The notes below the pieces were generated by a model. That model did not search any database and was not told the origin of the DNA. It saw nothing but the letters and a program-made list of their open reading frames with translations. Of a stretch of 64,000 nt of DNA, positions 1 through 7,754 are shown in pieces. The number at the start of each line of letters is the position of its first letter. The stretch's first letter is position 1. Origin of the DNA: Aminobacter sp039907765 (lineage in GTDB: Bacteria; Pseudomonadota; Alphaproteobacteria; Rhizobiales; Rhizobiaceae); the NCBI RefSeq assembly GCF_039907765.1, contig NZ_JARDJI010000005.1, positions 62,001-126,000 of the forward strand, read 5' to 3'. Position numbers and translations under genes: made by a program.

Positions 1-1
1 G

Positions 2-286
2 CAGGTAGCCGACGTCGACCGCATGGGCGGCGCCTCGGCGCTGATCCCCTACTACATCCAGCCGATCGTGCTGGCGGCGGCCATCAACGGCTCGGGCAAG
101 ACCGACGGTCCGTCGATCGCAGCCTGGCTGCAGGAGAACGCCTCGAAGGTGGAAATGCTCACTGGCCCCATCCAGGCGAGCGCCAAGAGCCACTTCCTGC
201 CGGCGCCGGAATCGATCAAGGTCGTCAAGAACCCCTACAAGCCGCGCGAGGACGGGCTGGTCGAACGCGCCAACTGCGGCGACTGA
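2..286 (+). CDS. ABC transporter substrate-binding protein, C-terminal end (partial)
   Basis: Only the last 94 codons are present; the gene runs off the left edge. The reading frame (Q-V-A-D-V-D-R-M-G-G onward) ends at TGA 284-286. The translation matches the C-terminus of the periplasmic binding protein at 37237-38442 almost residue for residue: SALxPYYIQP, NGSGKTDG, SHFLPA, KVVKNPY and EDGLVERA are shared, about 70 percent identity by eye. It is therefore a paralogous LivK-type (HAAT family) solute-binding protein. A strong hairpin terminator follows 26 bp after the stop. Ligand unknown; by analogy with its paralogue it may belong to the same catabolic island. Confidence 0.85.
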   Translation, partial: QVADVDRMGGASALIPYYIQPIVLAAAINGSGKTDGPSIAAWLQENASKVEMLTGPIQASAKSHFLPAPESIKVVKNPYKPREDGLVERANCGD

Positions 287-311
287 AACGCCACCGCGGA
301 TCAGACACATC

Positions 312-345
312 ACGGGCCGGGTCGCGAGACCCGGCCCGTTTGCTT
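312..345 (+). terminator. Rho-independent terminator after the partial binding-protein gene
   Basis: A perfect 12-bp stem (312-323 with 328-339, ACGGGCCGGGTC and its complement) closes a GCGA tetraloop and is followed by TTGCTTT. It lies 26 bp behind the stop codon of the binding-protein gene. Confidence 0.85.
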
Positions 346-369
346 TGCAGAGAGGGCGTTTTCCACTGC

Positions 370-441
370 TGACACCATGTCAAAAATTCCACGCATGTCA
401 CTCATCGTTTGACACACCGTCAATTTAATGACATTGTGTCG
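370..441. repeat. Three tandem TGACA-N3-TGTCA palindromes
   Basis: Three inverted repeats of the same form lie in a row: TGACA-CCA-TGTCA (370-382), TGACA-CAC-CGTCA (410-422) and TGACA-TTG-TGTCG (429-441). A lone TGTCA half-site at 396-400 falls between them. Centres are near 376, 394 (half), 416 and 435, i.e. roughly two helical turns apart. They lie 250-320 bp upstream of the LuxR-family gene and look like cooperative operator sites for that promoter. Which protein binds is not shown by the sequence. Confidence 0.55.
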
Positions 442-474
442 ATGTTAATCATTTCGCATTCGGGAGGAAGCGCG

Positions 475-561
475 ATGACCGGACCGAGCAGCATGCGCAT
501 GTCAGTTGGGTCACCGCTTGTCCGGTCGCAGGCGCGACCCAGCTTCCTCCCACCATCCTGA
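475..561 (+). CDS. Possible 28-residue leader peptide
   Basis: A short ORF (ATG 475, TGA 559-561) has a textbook Shine-Dalgarno, GGGAGG, seven bases upstream. It lies between the TGACA repeats and the LuxR-family gene, in an otherwise gene-free 400-bp stretch. The peptide begins MTGPSSMRMSV, is basic and serine/proline-rich, and matches nothing I recognise. It could be a leader peptide, a small protein or chance. The remaining bases 562-691 show no other clear element. Confidence 0.3.
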   Translation: MTGPSSMRMSVGSPLVRSQARPSFLPPS

Positions 562-691
562 AAGCCGAAGTCCGGGCAGGCCCTACGCCCGCCTGAACCA
601 CGAACTCATTCTCGTTTGACCTCCCGGCGCGACGGCGCTGCCGGGCAAGGATACCGCACGCTCGTGCGGCGGATATTTGGGAGAGCCTAAG

Positions 692-1759
692 ATGACCTTT
701 CACGCCCGCTCCATCGTCGAATTCGGCCATTTCCTGAACAGGGTTTCGGACAGCCTGCTCAACGGCAAGCCGCTGCGCAGCTCGCTCGAACTCATCCGCG
801 AGCAGTTCGATGCCTATGCCGCAGTGCTGGTGATCGAAGACCGGACACGCACCGGCGAGACCTACTACGCGTTCACCGAAATCAACGAACCGATGCTGGA
901 CGCCGCCGGCGTTCCCCTCGCCCGCCCGGCGCAGCTCGCCTATCTGGCGGAACGCTGCCAGCCCATGACAGCGACGCACGTGACCGCCGACGACGCCGCG
1001 CGCTACACGCTCTGGGTGTTCCGCGACCGTGCCGGCGCAAAATTCGACGACGACGCGGCTTCCGTCTGCGAGATCCTCGTCTCGCAACTCGTCCGGGGTG
1101 TCGAAACGTCGTGGCGGATGGGCGCCACTGAGGTCGAGCGCAGGCTCTATTCCGACGTCATGGACAAGCTCTATGTCGGCGTCGTCATCCTCGACCATTC
1201 GGGCAAGATCGTCCGCGCTTCGGATGCGGCGCTCAAGCTGCTGCAGACCCGCGACGGGCTGCAGGTCCAGAGCAATCGCCTGCGCGCCACCTCGGCCAAG
1301 GAAGACCGCGATTTCCAGAACCTGGTGAAGATCGCCATGCAGAGCGCGGCCGACGACGAGGGTACCGTCTCGCGCGGGCTGTCGCTGACCAAGCAGTCGG
1401 GCTCGCGCAATCTCGGCGTCATCGTCCGGCCGATCCGCGGCAGCAAGGACAACGCGGCAGCGGCCAATTCGGCGGTTGCGGTGTACATCCGCGACCCTGA
1501 GGCCAATTCCGAAGTCGAGGGCGATCTCGTGCGCCAGCTCTTCGACCTCACCCCGGCCGAGGCGGCCGTCGCACGCCGCCTGACCGCCGGCCTGTCGCTG
1601 GAGGACGCCGCAAGCTCGCTCGACATCAGCCGTAACACCGCGCGTGCCCACCTGCGCTCGATCTTCTCCAAGAGCGGCATCACGCGGCAGACCGAGCTCG
1701 TGCGGCTCGTGCTCAACAGCGCCGTCATCCTCGGCCATGGTCCGCGCCAGGCGGCGTAG
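692..1759 (+). CDS. LuxR-family transcriptional regulator with PAS-like N-terminus
   Basis: The 355-residue protein ends in a GerE/LuxR helix-turn-helix at about residues 286-348 (LTPAEAAVARRLTAG, then SRNTARAHLRSIF and LVRLVL). The middle part around residues 150-215 (GVVILDHSGKIVRASDAAL) reads like a PAS sensor fold. The first 140 residues are a less defined domain that could bind a ligand. ATG 692 is chosen because GGGAG lies about eight bases before it; the in-frame TTG at 677 lacks a ribosome site. The upstream region holds three TGACA palindromes and a strong terminator follows. It stands beside the catabolic island and faces away from its first operon, so it may control it, but this is inference. 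Confidence 0.85.
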   Translation: MTFHARSIVEFGHFLNRVSDSLLNGKPLRSSLELIREQFDAYAAVLVIEDRTRTGETYYAFTEINEPMLDAAGVPLARPAQLAYLAERCQPMTATHVTADDAARYTLWVFRDRAGAKFDDDAASVCEILVSQLVRGVETSWRMGATEVERRLYSDVMDKLYVGVVILDHSGKIVRASDAALKLLQTRDGLQVQSNRLRATSAKEDRDFQNLVKIAMQSAADDEGTVSRGLSLTKQSGSRNLGVIVRPIRGSKDNAAAANSAVAVYIRDPEANSEVEGDLVRQLFDLTPAEAAVARRLTAGLSLEDAASSLDISRNTARAHLRSIFSKSGITRQTELVRLVLNSAVILGHGPRQAA

Positions 1760-1799
1760 GGGCCAGGCCGCTCTCTCCCAACCAGTCAACCCAAGCTGA

Positions 1800-1838
1800 A
1801 AGCGCCGGTGGACCAGGTCCCCGGCGCTTCTTTTTTTG
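1800..1838 (+). terminator. Rho-independent terminator of the LuxR-family gene
   Basis: AAGCGCCGG (1800-1808) pairs with CCGGCGCTT (1821-1829); an inner GGACC/GGTCC can extend the structure. A run of seven T follows at once. Confidence 0.9.
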
Positions 1839-1882
1839 CTGGCTGCAGTGAATGGCTGGGAATGACCGGTGTCGCCGCAAAC

Positions 1883-1908
1883 AAAAAGGCGCCGCGAACG
1901 GCGCCTTT
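1883..1908 (-). terminator. Terminator of the ipdC operon
   Basis: AAAGGCGCC (1885-1893) and GGCGCCTTT (1900-1908) form a 9-bp stem. Read on the minus strand it is followed by a T run, directly downstream of the OYE gene that ends at 1914. Confidence 0.85.
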
Positions 1909-1913
1909 CTCGG

Positions 1914-3053
1914 TCAGAACAGCGATTTCAGCTGTTCCCTGGAGTAGCCCACCCCTTCGTGGGCCCGGCCCTGCCGGACCTTCAGCGCCCAGGCCGGATC
2001 GGCGAGCAATGCCCGGCCGACAGCGAGGATATCGAACTCGTCGCGTGCCAGCGGCCTTTCGATCACCTCGAGCGAGGTGGCCTCGGCGGCATTGAGTCCC
2101 GGGCGGTCCAGCCCGGCGCCGCCGACGGCGATGACGGGCAATCCGGTGAGCCTCTTCGTCCAGCCGGCGAGCGTCATGTCGTTCTCGGCCGGGAAGCCCG
2201 GCTCCCAAAGGCGTCGTGTCGAACAATGCACGATGCTGACGCCGGCATCGACCAGCGGCTCCAGCACATCGGCCAGTTCGGCAGGCGTTTCGCCGAGAAC
2301 CGCCTTGTAGTCCTGCTGCTTCCACTGCGAATAGCGGAACGAGATCGGGAAATCGGGACCGACGCGGCTGCGCATCGCCTCGATGACCTCCACGGCAAAG
2401 CGTGTGCGATCGCGGCGATTGCCGCCATAACGATCGGTGCGGCGGTTCGAAGTCGCCCAGAAGAACTCGTCGATCAGGTAGCCATGCGCGCCGTGGATCT
2501 CGACGCCGTCGAAGCCCAGACGCTGCGCCGCTTCAGCGGCCTCGGCGTAGGATTCGATGACCTCGAAGATCTCCTTCTCGGTCATCGCCTTGGTCGGTTC
2601 GGCATGGCCGGTAAAGGCGTTGAGGTTTTCCGATGGCCCGACGCCGGGAACGCCCGGCTGGGGCGCCATCGAGGAGTTGCGGAAGCTGCCGGTGTGCCAG
2701 AGCTGCGGGAAGATCTTGCCGCCGGCGGCATGCACCGCCGTTCGCACCTTGGCCCAGCCGGCCAGAGCTGCCTCGCCGGCGAAATAGGGCACGCCCTCGT
2801 AGCTCGGCGCCGTCGGATGACCGATATAGGTTGCCTCGGTGAGGATCAGCCCGACCTGGTTCAGCGCGCGCCGCGAATAATAGGCCGACACCTTCTCGTG
2901 CGGCACGCCGTCGGCACAGAAATAGCGCGACATCGGTGCCATGGCGATGCGGTTGGACAGCTCCAGGCCGCCGAGCTTGATCGGCCTGAACAGCCTGTCG
3001 GCGATCTGCCCGTCGGTAGTCTTCTCAGCGCACACGGTTGCCACGGATCTCAT
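1914..3053 (-). CDS. Old Yellow Enzyme family NADH:flavin oxidoreductase
   Basis: A 379-residue FMN-dependent ene-reductase of the OYE/NADH:flavin oxidoreductase family. Visible hallmarks: LFRPIKLGGLELSNRIAMAPMSR near residue 21, PQLWHTG near 116, the substrate-binding HGAH (187-190) followed by YLIDEFF, and NRRTDRYGG (203-211). Such enzymes reduce carbon-carbon double bonds conjugated to a carbonyl, fitting an unsaturated keto or acyl-CoA intermediate. It is the last gene of the ipdC operon. ATG 3053 is chosen from family length; this start overlaps the end of the preceding NTF2-like gene by 29 bp. Some OYE homologues are 2,4-dienoyl-CoA reductases, but no C-terminal FAD/NAD half is present here, so this is the single-domain type. 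Confidence 0.88.
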   Translation of the reverse strand: MRSVATVCAEKTTDGQIADRLFRPIKLGGLELSNRIAMAPMSRYFCADGVPHEKVSAYYSRRALNQVGLILTEATYIGHPTAPSYEGVPYFAGEAALAGWAKVRTAVHAAGGKIFPQLWHTGSFRNSSMAPQPGVPGVGPSENLNAFTGHAEPTKAMTEKEIFEVIESYAEAAEAAQRLGFDGVEIHGAHGYLIDEFFWATSNRRTDRYGGNRRDRTRFAVEVIEAMRSRVGPDFPISFRYSQWKQQDYKAVLGETPAELADVLEPLVDAGVSIVHCSTRRLWEPGFPAENDMTLAGWTKRLTGLPVIAVGGAGLDRPGLNAAEATSLEVIERPLARDEFDILAVGRALLADPAWALKVRQGRAHEGVGYSREQLKSLF

Positions 3054-3660
3054 TGCCTCTGCGCATGGTTTCGATGAAGGCTTCGAGCGGCGCCGGTTCC
3101 GGCAGCGCCTCGTCGGGACCGGAGCGCGCCCAGAATTCCTTCCAGGACGGGAACAGGTCGTGGAACGAGCCTTCATAGGGCTCGCGGCCCGGCCAGCGCA
3201 TCTTGCGCGAGCCGACGGGCGGCTTGTTGAGGTCGGTGGCGTACCAGTAGAGCGGCTGGCGGCGGCGGAAGAACCAGCGGCCGTCGATGCGCTCGTAGCG
3301 GTCGTAGTACATCATCTGCATGATGACCCACTCGGCGCCGCATTCGTGCTCGTTCTTGGAATAGACGACGCCCACCGCATTGTCGGCGTCGACGAACTCG
3401 ATGATGGTCGAGCCGACATGGTGCGAGGTGCCGTCGAACTGCTTGCGCATGGTCTCGTCGAGCCAGTCGCGCAGGGCCGCCCTGCCCGACTTGCCGCCGC
3501 CGACCTTGACGTCGGGCGCGAACAGCGAGGCCATCGCGTTCATGTCGCGCATGTCGAGCGCCAGCGAATATTTGGAAATCAGCTGGCGGATCTCGTCGCG
3601 CGACTCGAGCCTGTCCAGCCGCGCCAGGATCTCGGCCTGCGCGTCGCTCGTCTTGTCCAT
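3025..3660 (-). CDS. SnoaL/NTF2-like protein
   Basis: The 211-residue protein has the NTF2-like cone fold signature: an early helix (DEIRQLISKYSLALDMRDMNAMASLFAPDV), then a mid-domain sheet with GTSHHVGSTIIEF and MYYDRYERIDGRWFFRRR. The family includes ketosteroid isomerases, polyketide cyclases (SnoaL) and dehydratases, so an isomerase or dehydratase step on a cyclic intermediate is plausible; no specific reaction can be read from it. ATG 3660 is preceded by GGAGGTGATT, better than the GTG two codons upstream. It sits between the MaoC and OYE genes in the ipdC operon and is one of five such proteins in the island. Confidence 0.8.
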   Translation of the reverse strand: MDKTSDAQAEILARLDRLESRDEIRQLISKYSLALDMRDMNAMASLFAPDVKVGGGKSGRAALRDWLDETMRKQFDGTSHHVGSTIIEFVDADNAVGVVYSKNEHECGAEWVIMQMMYYDRYERIDGRWFFRRRQPLYWYATDLNKPPVGSRKMRWPGREPYEGSFHDLFPSWKEFWARSGPDEALPEPAPLEAFIETMRRGNEIRGNRVR

Positions 3661-3692
3661 AATCACCTCCGGTGGCCGAAGCGCCGCGCGCC

Positions 3693-4151
3693 TCAGAAGT
3701 AGTAGCGGCCGACCATGTCGGCGACGCAGCCCGGCTTCACCGATCCCTCGATCTCGATGGTCACGCGCACGGTCGTCTGCACGGCGTTGCCGGGCAGGAG
3801 CTCGGCGCTGACCAGCTCGCCAGTGGCGCGAACCCTGGAGTTCACCGGCACGGGTGCTGGGAAGCGCAGCCGGTCGCAGCCGTAGTTGATGCCCATCTTC
3901 ATGCCTTCCGCCTTGAACAGGTCGGGCAGGAAGCCGTTGATCAGCGAAAACGTCAGGCAGCCATGCGCCACTGTGCCACCGAACGGGCCGTTCTTGGCGC
4001 GATCAGGATCGACATGGATCCACTGGTGGTCGCCGGTCGCCTCGGCGAACATGTCGATGCGCGCCTGGTCGATGACGAGCCAGTCGGTCGAGCCGAGGTT
4101 CTGGCCGATCGCCGCCACCGCCTCGTCGGGCGAGGAGAAGACGAGGCCCAT
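3693..4151 (-). CDS. MaoC-like (R)-enoyl-CoA hydratase
   Basis: A single hotdog domain of 152 residues. It carries the R-hydratase motif FAEATGDHQWIHVDPDRA (about 35-52, catalytic Asp41 and His46), followed by GPFGGTVAHG. These enzymes add water to trans-2-enoyl-CoA thioesters. Its ATG lies 2 bp behind the ipdF stop, so the genes are translationally linked. In mycobacterial steroid gene sets MaoC hydratases act on side-chain or ring-derived enoyl-CoA; the exact substrate here is not known. Confidence 0.88.
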   Translation of the reverse strand: MGLVFSSPDEAVAAIGQNLGSTDWLVIDQARIDMFAEATGDHQWIHVDPDRAKNGPFGGTVAHGCLTFSLINGFLPDLFKAEGMKMGINYGCDRLRFPAPVPVNSRVRATGELVSAELLPGNAVQTTVRVTIEIEGSVKPGCVADMVGRYYF

Positions 4152-4153
4152 CG

Positions 4154-4954
4154 TCAGGCCCTCTGGCTGGAGACGGAGACGATCTCGCCGACCATGTAGC
4201 CGGCATAGTCGCTGGCGAGGAACATCATGACGTTGGCGATTTCCCAAACTTCCGCCGCGCGACCGAAGGCCTCCTGGCTCGCCAGCGCGTCGAGCTGTTC
4301 CTGCGGCGCCGAGCGCTTGAGGAAGTCGTGCATGGCGATCGACGGCGAGACCGCATTGATGCGGATGCCGTATTCGGCGGCTTCCACCGCCGAGCAGCGG
4401 GTGAAGGCCATCACGCCGGCCTTGGCGGCGGCATAATGCGACTGGCCCTTCTGGGCGCGCCAGCCGAGCACGGAGGCGTTGTTGACGATGGCGCCCTTGC
4501 CGCGCGGCTGCATCTTCTTCAGCGCCGCGCGGGTCATGCGCATCGTGCCCGTAAGGGTCACGTCGAGGACCAGGTTCCATTCGGCGTCGGTCATCTCGAC
4601 GACAGGCTTCAAACCGCCGAGACCGGCATTGTTGATCAGCACGTCGATGCCGCCGAGCTTTTCCTCGGCCGCGTCGACCAGCGCCTGGACCTGCTCTTCG
4701 TCGGTGACATTGCAGAGCTGGCTGTAGATCTCGACCGTCGCTGAGAACTCGCGCAGCTTCGCGGCCGCTTCGGCCAGGCGACGCTCATGCACGTCGGAGA
4801 TCATGATGGCGCGGCAGCCCTCCTCGATCGCCTTGCGGGCGGCGGCAAAGCCGATGCCGACGCCGGCGGCAGCGGTGATGAGCACGGAGCGGCCCTTGAG
4901 CAGGCCATGGCCCTCGACATAGGGCGGCGCGGGAAAAATCTTGGTGGCAGTCAT
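4154..4954 (-). CDS. ipdF: IpdF-like SDR, (5R)-hydroxy-HIP-CoA dehydrogenase
   Basis: A 266-residue classical SDR with cofactor loop TAAAGVGIG (27-35), NNAG (108-111), Ser161 and the pair Tyr174/Lys178 in HYAAAKAG. The stretches EGHGLLKG, NNASVLGWRAQ, GVMAFTRCSAVEAAEYG and EAFGRAAEVWE closely follow mycobacterial IpdF (Rv3559c) as I recall it. That enzyme oxidises the 5-hydroxyl of hydroxy-HIP-CoA during steroid C/D-ring breakdown. The next gene upstream is EchA20-like and the one before that IpdC-like, the same companions as in the KstR2 regulon. The call rests on family resemblance plus this company. Confidence 0.85.
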   Translation of the reverse strand: MTATKIFPAPPYVEGHGLLKGRSVLITAAAGVGIGFAAARKAIEEGCRAIMISDVHERRLAEAAAKLREFSATVEIYSQLCNVTDEEQVQALVDAAEEKLGGIDVLINNAGLGGLKPVVEMTDAEWNLVLDVTLTGTMRMTRAALKKMQPRGKGAIVNNASVLGWRAQKGQSHYAAAKAGVMAFTRCSAVEAAEYGIRINAVSPSIAMHDFLKRSAPQEQLDALASQEAFGRAAEVWEIANVMMFLASDYAGYMVGEIVSVSSQRA

Positions 4955-4974
4955 CGTGGGGCGTCCCGGTCTGA

Positions 4975-5733
4975 TTACTTCTTGAAGTCGGCGTCGCGCT
5001 TGGAAACGAAGGCGTCGCGCGCCTCCTGCGATTCCTGGGTCAGGTAGGCCTGGGCCGTAAAACCTTGCTCCCAGCGATATTTCTTCTCGAGGTCGCCGTC
5101 CTCGATGCCGTTCAGCGCTTCCTTGGCAAGGCGGATCATGATCGCGCTCTTGGCGGCAATGGTCTTGGCAAGCTTGATGGCCGCGTCGCGCAGTTCCTCG
5201 CGCGGCACGACCTTCTCGACGGCACCGAGGCGATAGGCTTCGGCCGCATCGATCGGCTCGCCGGTGAAGTACATCTGGCGAACCTTCTGCACCGGAAACA
5301 ACCGTTGTAGATGCGCACCCGCACCCAGCGCGCCACGGTCGACCTCGGGCACGCCGAAGGTCGCGTCGGGCGAGCACAGGATGATGTCGGCCGAGCCGCA
5401 GATGCCGATGCCGCCGCCGAGGATGTAGCCGTGGGCGGCCACGATCACCGGCTTCAGGCCACGATGGATGGCGCGGAAGGTCTCCCAATTGCCGGCATTC
5501 ACTTCGGGAATGCGCTCGGGATGCTTCTGCAGCTCCTTGATGTCGACGCCGGCGCAGAAGCCCCTGCCCTCGGCGCGGATGACGATCACGCGCACCTCGG
5601 CGTTGGCGTTCAGGGCGTCGATCTCCTGCGAGAGCCTGCGCCAGCCGATGCTGTCGAGCGCGTTGACGGGGGCGTTCTCGATCACCAGCTCGGCGATGCC
5701 GTCTTCGATCCTGGTCCAGAATTGGTCGCTCAT
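4975..5733 (-). CDS. echA20: EchA20-like enoyl-CoA hydratase (ring hydrolase) of steroid C/D-ring degradation
   Basis: A 252-residue crotonase. RAEGRGFCAGVDIKELQ (53-69) forms the first oxyanion strand, GGGIG (107-111) the second, and the acidic pair Glu130/Asp132 sits in VPEVDRGALGAG. The RGF-AGVDIKE, PEVxRGALGAxxHL and EQGF stretches are those of mycobacterial EchA20 (Rv3550). EchA20 hydrolyses a ring of the HIP-derived CoA thioester before IpdAB acts. ATG 5733 follows the ipdC stop by 14 bp. Canonical two-Glu hydratase geometry is not fully met (Asp in place of one Glu), as in EchA20, consistent with hydrolase rather than hydratase chemistry. Confidence 0.85.
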   Translation of the reverse strand: MSDQFWTRIEDGIAELVIENAPVNALDSIGWRRLSQEIDALNANAEVRVIVIRAEGRGFCAGVDIKELQKHPERIPEVNAGNWETFRAIHRGLKPVIVAAHGYILGGGIGICGSADIILCSPDATFGVPEVDRGALGAGAHLQRLFPVQKVRQMYFTGEPIDAAEAYRLGAVEKVVPREELRDAAIKLAKTIAAKSAIMIRLAKEALNGIEDGDLEKKYRWEQGFTAQAYLTQESQEARDAFVSKRDADFKK

Positions 5734-5747
5734 CGAATTCTCTCCAA

Positions 5748-6815
5748 TCAGTTGGCGGCGACGAGCGCCGAGACGGCCTTGATCCGCGCTTCCGCCTCGC
5801 CGACGATGCGGGCGATCAGCTCTTCGCAGCTCTCGAGCCTGTCGATCATGGCAGCGGCCTGGCCGGAAGGCAGCAGGCCGGTTTCGGTGTTGCCCTCGAC
5901 GACGCCGCGCTGCACCAGCGTCGGCAGGTTCGGCGCCATCACGGTCTGGGCGAAGCTGTTCTCGCCGCTCGACAGCACCCTGAGGCCGAGCTTGGCCATG
6001 GCGATAGGGCCAAGCCCGCTCTCCTTGCCCCACTGGCGGGCATATTTCATGCTCATGGCGAGGCGCGCCGGCAGGCTCATGTTCTCGAGCCGCCTGATCT
6101 CGGCGTTCTCGATGAAGCGCTGCGGCAAGCCGTCGACGGCGGTGGTGGTTCGGATCAGCGTCGGATCCCTGGTGGCGAGGTAGCGGTCGAGCGCCGAACG
6201 CGGCACCGGCGATTCCTTGGTCATCAGGAAGCGCGTGCCCATGGCAATGCCTGCCGCGCCGTAGCCGAGGGCAGCGGCAAGACCGCGCCCGTCGAAGAAG
6301 CCGCCGGCGGCAACCACCGGGACCTTCACGGCATCCAGCACCTGCGGCAACAGGATGGTCGTGGGCACGGCACCGGTGTGGCCGCCGCCCTCGCCGCCCT
6401 GCACGGTGATGATGTCGGCGCCGAGTTCCACCGCCTTGACCGCGTGCTTGACCGCGCCGACGGTCGGCATGCAGACGACGCCGGCGTCCTTCAGACGCTT
6501 GATCGTCTTGGCGTCGGGGCCGCGGCCGTAGCTGACGGCGCGCACCTTGTGCTTGATGACGACCGAGATCACTTCCTCGGCGTTGGGCTGGAACATGTGG
6601 AAGTTGACGCCGAAGGGACGGTCGGTCTTCGACTTGATGGCGAGGATCTGGTTCTCGACGTCGCCCGGCTCGGTGGTCGCACCGGCGAAGAAGCCGAAGC
6701 CGCCGGCGTTGCAGGTCGCGGCGGTGAGGTTGGCGTCGGCGACCCAGCCCATGGCCGTCTGCACCACCGGGTAGCGGCTGCCGAGGCGTTCGCACAGGAC
6801 GGTATGCAGGCTCAT
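5748..6815 (-). CDS. ipdC: IpdC-like nitronate monooxygenase family flavoprotein
   Basis: A 355-residue FMN TIM-barrel protein of the 2-nitropropane dioxygenase family. Key marks: PVVQTAMGWVADANL near residue 16, GGEGGGHTG (140-148) and GGFFDGRGLAAALGYGAAG (171-189), all shared with mycobacterial IpdC (Rv3553). IpdC acts on 5-oxo-HIP-CoA to introduce a double bond before ring opening. It is first in a six-gene minus-strand operon. ATG 6815 (MSLHTVL) aligns with the IpdC N-terminus; another ATG lies two codons upstream. A regulon operator sits about 100 bp upstream at 6918-6937. Confidence 0.85.
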   Translation of the reverse strand: MSLHTVLCERLGSRYPVVQTAMGWVADANLTAATCNAGGFGFFAGATTEPGDVENQILAIKSKTDRPFGVNFHMFQPNAEEVISVVIKHKVRAVSYGRGPDAKTIKRLKDAGVVCMPTVGAVKHAVKAVELGADIITVQGGEGGGHTGAVPTTILLPQVLDAVKVPVVAAGGFFDGRGLAAALGYGAAGIAMGTRFLMTKESPVPRSALDRYLATRDPTLIRTTTAVDGLPQRFIENAEIRRLENMSLPARLAMSMKYARQWGKESGLGPIAMAKLGLRVLSSGENSFAQTVMAPNLPTLVQRGVVEGNTETGLLPSGQAAAMIDRLESCEELIARIVGEAEARIKAVSALVAAN

Positions 6816-6917
6816 GGGCATTCTCTCTCGCTGGAGGTTCCGGCGACCGCCCGTTGCTCGATGGCATAAGGGCGATCGCACCGTCCTGTTTCAAATGATG
6901 CGCCGCACAAAGCGGAA

Positions 6918-6937
6918 CATCGTCTGAATGAACTAAC
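6918..6937 (-). promoter_or_regulatory. Island operator, ipdC operon
   Basis: CATCGTCT-GAAT-GAACTAAC. In gene direction it reads GTTAGTTC-N4-AGACGATG. It lies 102 bp before the ipdC start, between ipdC and the stop of the neighbouring SDR gene. Confidence 0.75.
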
Positions 6938-6945
6938 GAAAACGA

Positions 6946-7710
6946 TCAGTAGAAGACGCGTCCGCCGTTGACCATCAGCGTCTGGCCGGTGATGAAGCGC
7001 GACTTCTCGCTCGACAGGAAAATCACAGCGTTTGCAATGTCTTCCGGCTCGCTCAGCTCGCCGAGCGGGATCATGTTCCTGGCGCGCTCATAGGCGTCCT
7101 TGGGGATGCGCTGCATGGCGCGCGTGTTGGTCGGGCCGGGGCAGACGGCGTTGACGTTGACCTTGAACGGCCCGAGCTCGCGGGCGAGCGCACGGGTGAA
7201 GCCGAGCACGCCGGCCTTGGCCGAGGCGTAGTCGACGGTGCCGATGTCGCCGTTCATGGCCGAATCCGACGAGATCGACACGATCTTGCCCGAGCGCCGC
7301 TCGCGCATGTCCTCGACAACCTGGCGCGTGCACATCAGCGTCGTCATCAGCGACACACCGATCACGAACTGCAGCGTCTCCGGCTTTGCCTGCCAGAATT
7401 CCGAATAGTTCTCGCGCGCGGTCTGGCCGATGTTGTTGAGCAGCATGTCGACAGGACCAAGCTCGCGCTTGATGCGCGCAAAGCTGTCGGTCACCACCTC
7501 CTGGTTCATCATGTCGCCCACGAGCGGCAGCGCCTTGACGTTCAGGGCGCGTACCAGCTCGGCGGTTTCGGCCAGCGCCTCGGCCTCGCGGTCGAGGATC
7601 GCGACATCGGCGCCTTCCTGCGCATAGGCGATCGCCGCCGCGCGGCCGATGCCGTTGCCGGCGCCGGTCACAACGGCGATCTTGCCGGCGAATTGTCTCT
7701 GGTCAGTCAT
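6946..7710 (-). CDS. SDR family oxidoreductase
   Basis: A 254-residue classical SDR: TGAGNGIG cofactor loop near residue 15, LLNNIG in place of NNAG, SISSDSAMNG with the active Ser, and YASAKAG (Tyr/Lys present). The C-terminus ends with the usual TGQTLMVNGG. It probably oxidises or reduces a hydroxyl/keto group on a CoA-bound intermediate. GGAGGAAAGC precedes ATG 7710. It is the last gene of the operon that begins with the two acyl-CoA dehydrogenases at 10628. No substrate can be assigned from sequence. Confidence 0.85.
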   Translation of the reverse strand: MTDQRQFAGKIAVVTGAGNGIGRAAAIAYAQEGADVAILDREAEALAETAELVRALNVKALPLVGDMMNQEVVTDSFARIKRELGPVDMLLNNIGQTARENYSEFWQAKPETLQFVIGVSLMTTLMCTRQVVEDMRERRSGKIVSISSDSAMNGDIGTVDYASAKAGVLGFTRALARELGPFKVNVNAVCPGPTNTRAMQRIPKDAYERARNMIPLGELSEPEDIANAVIFLSSEKSRFITGQTLMVNGGRVFY

Positions 7711-7754
7711 GCTTTCCTCCCTCGGGAAATCTTGTCTGCGAATGAGTGAAATCG

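Noticed and set aside
449..1789. Long open frame opposite the LuxR-family gene
   Set aside because: Antisense shadow of a GC-rich gene: low-complexity Arg/Ala/Gly protein without domain signs.
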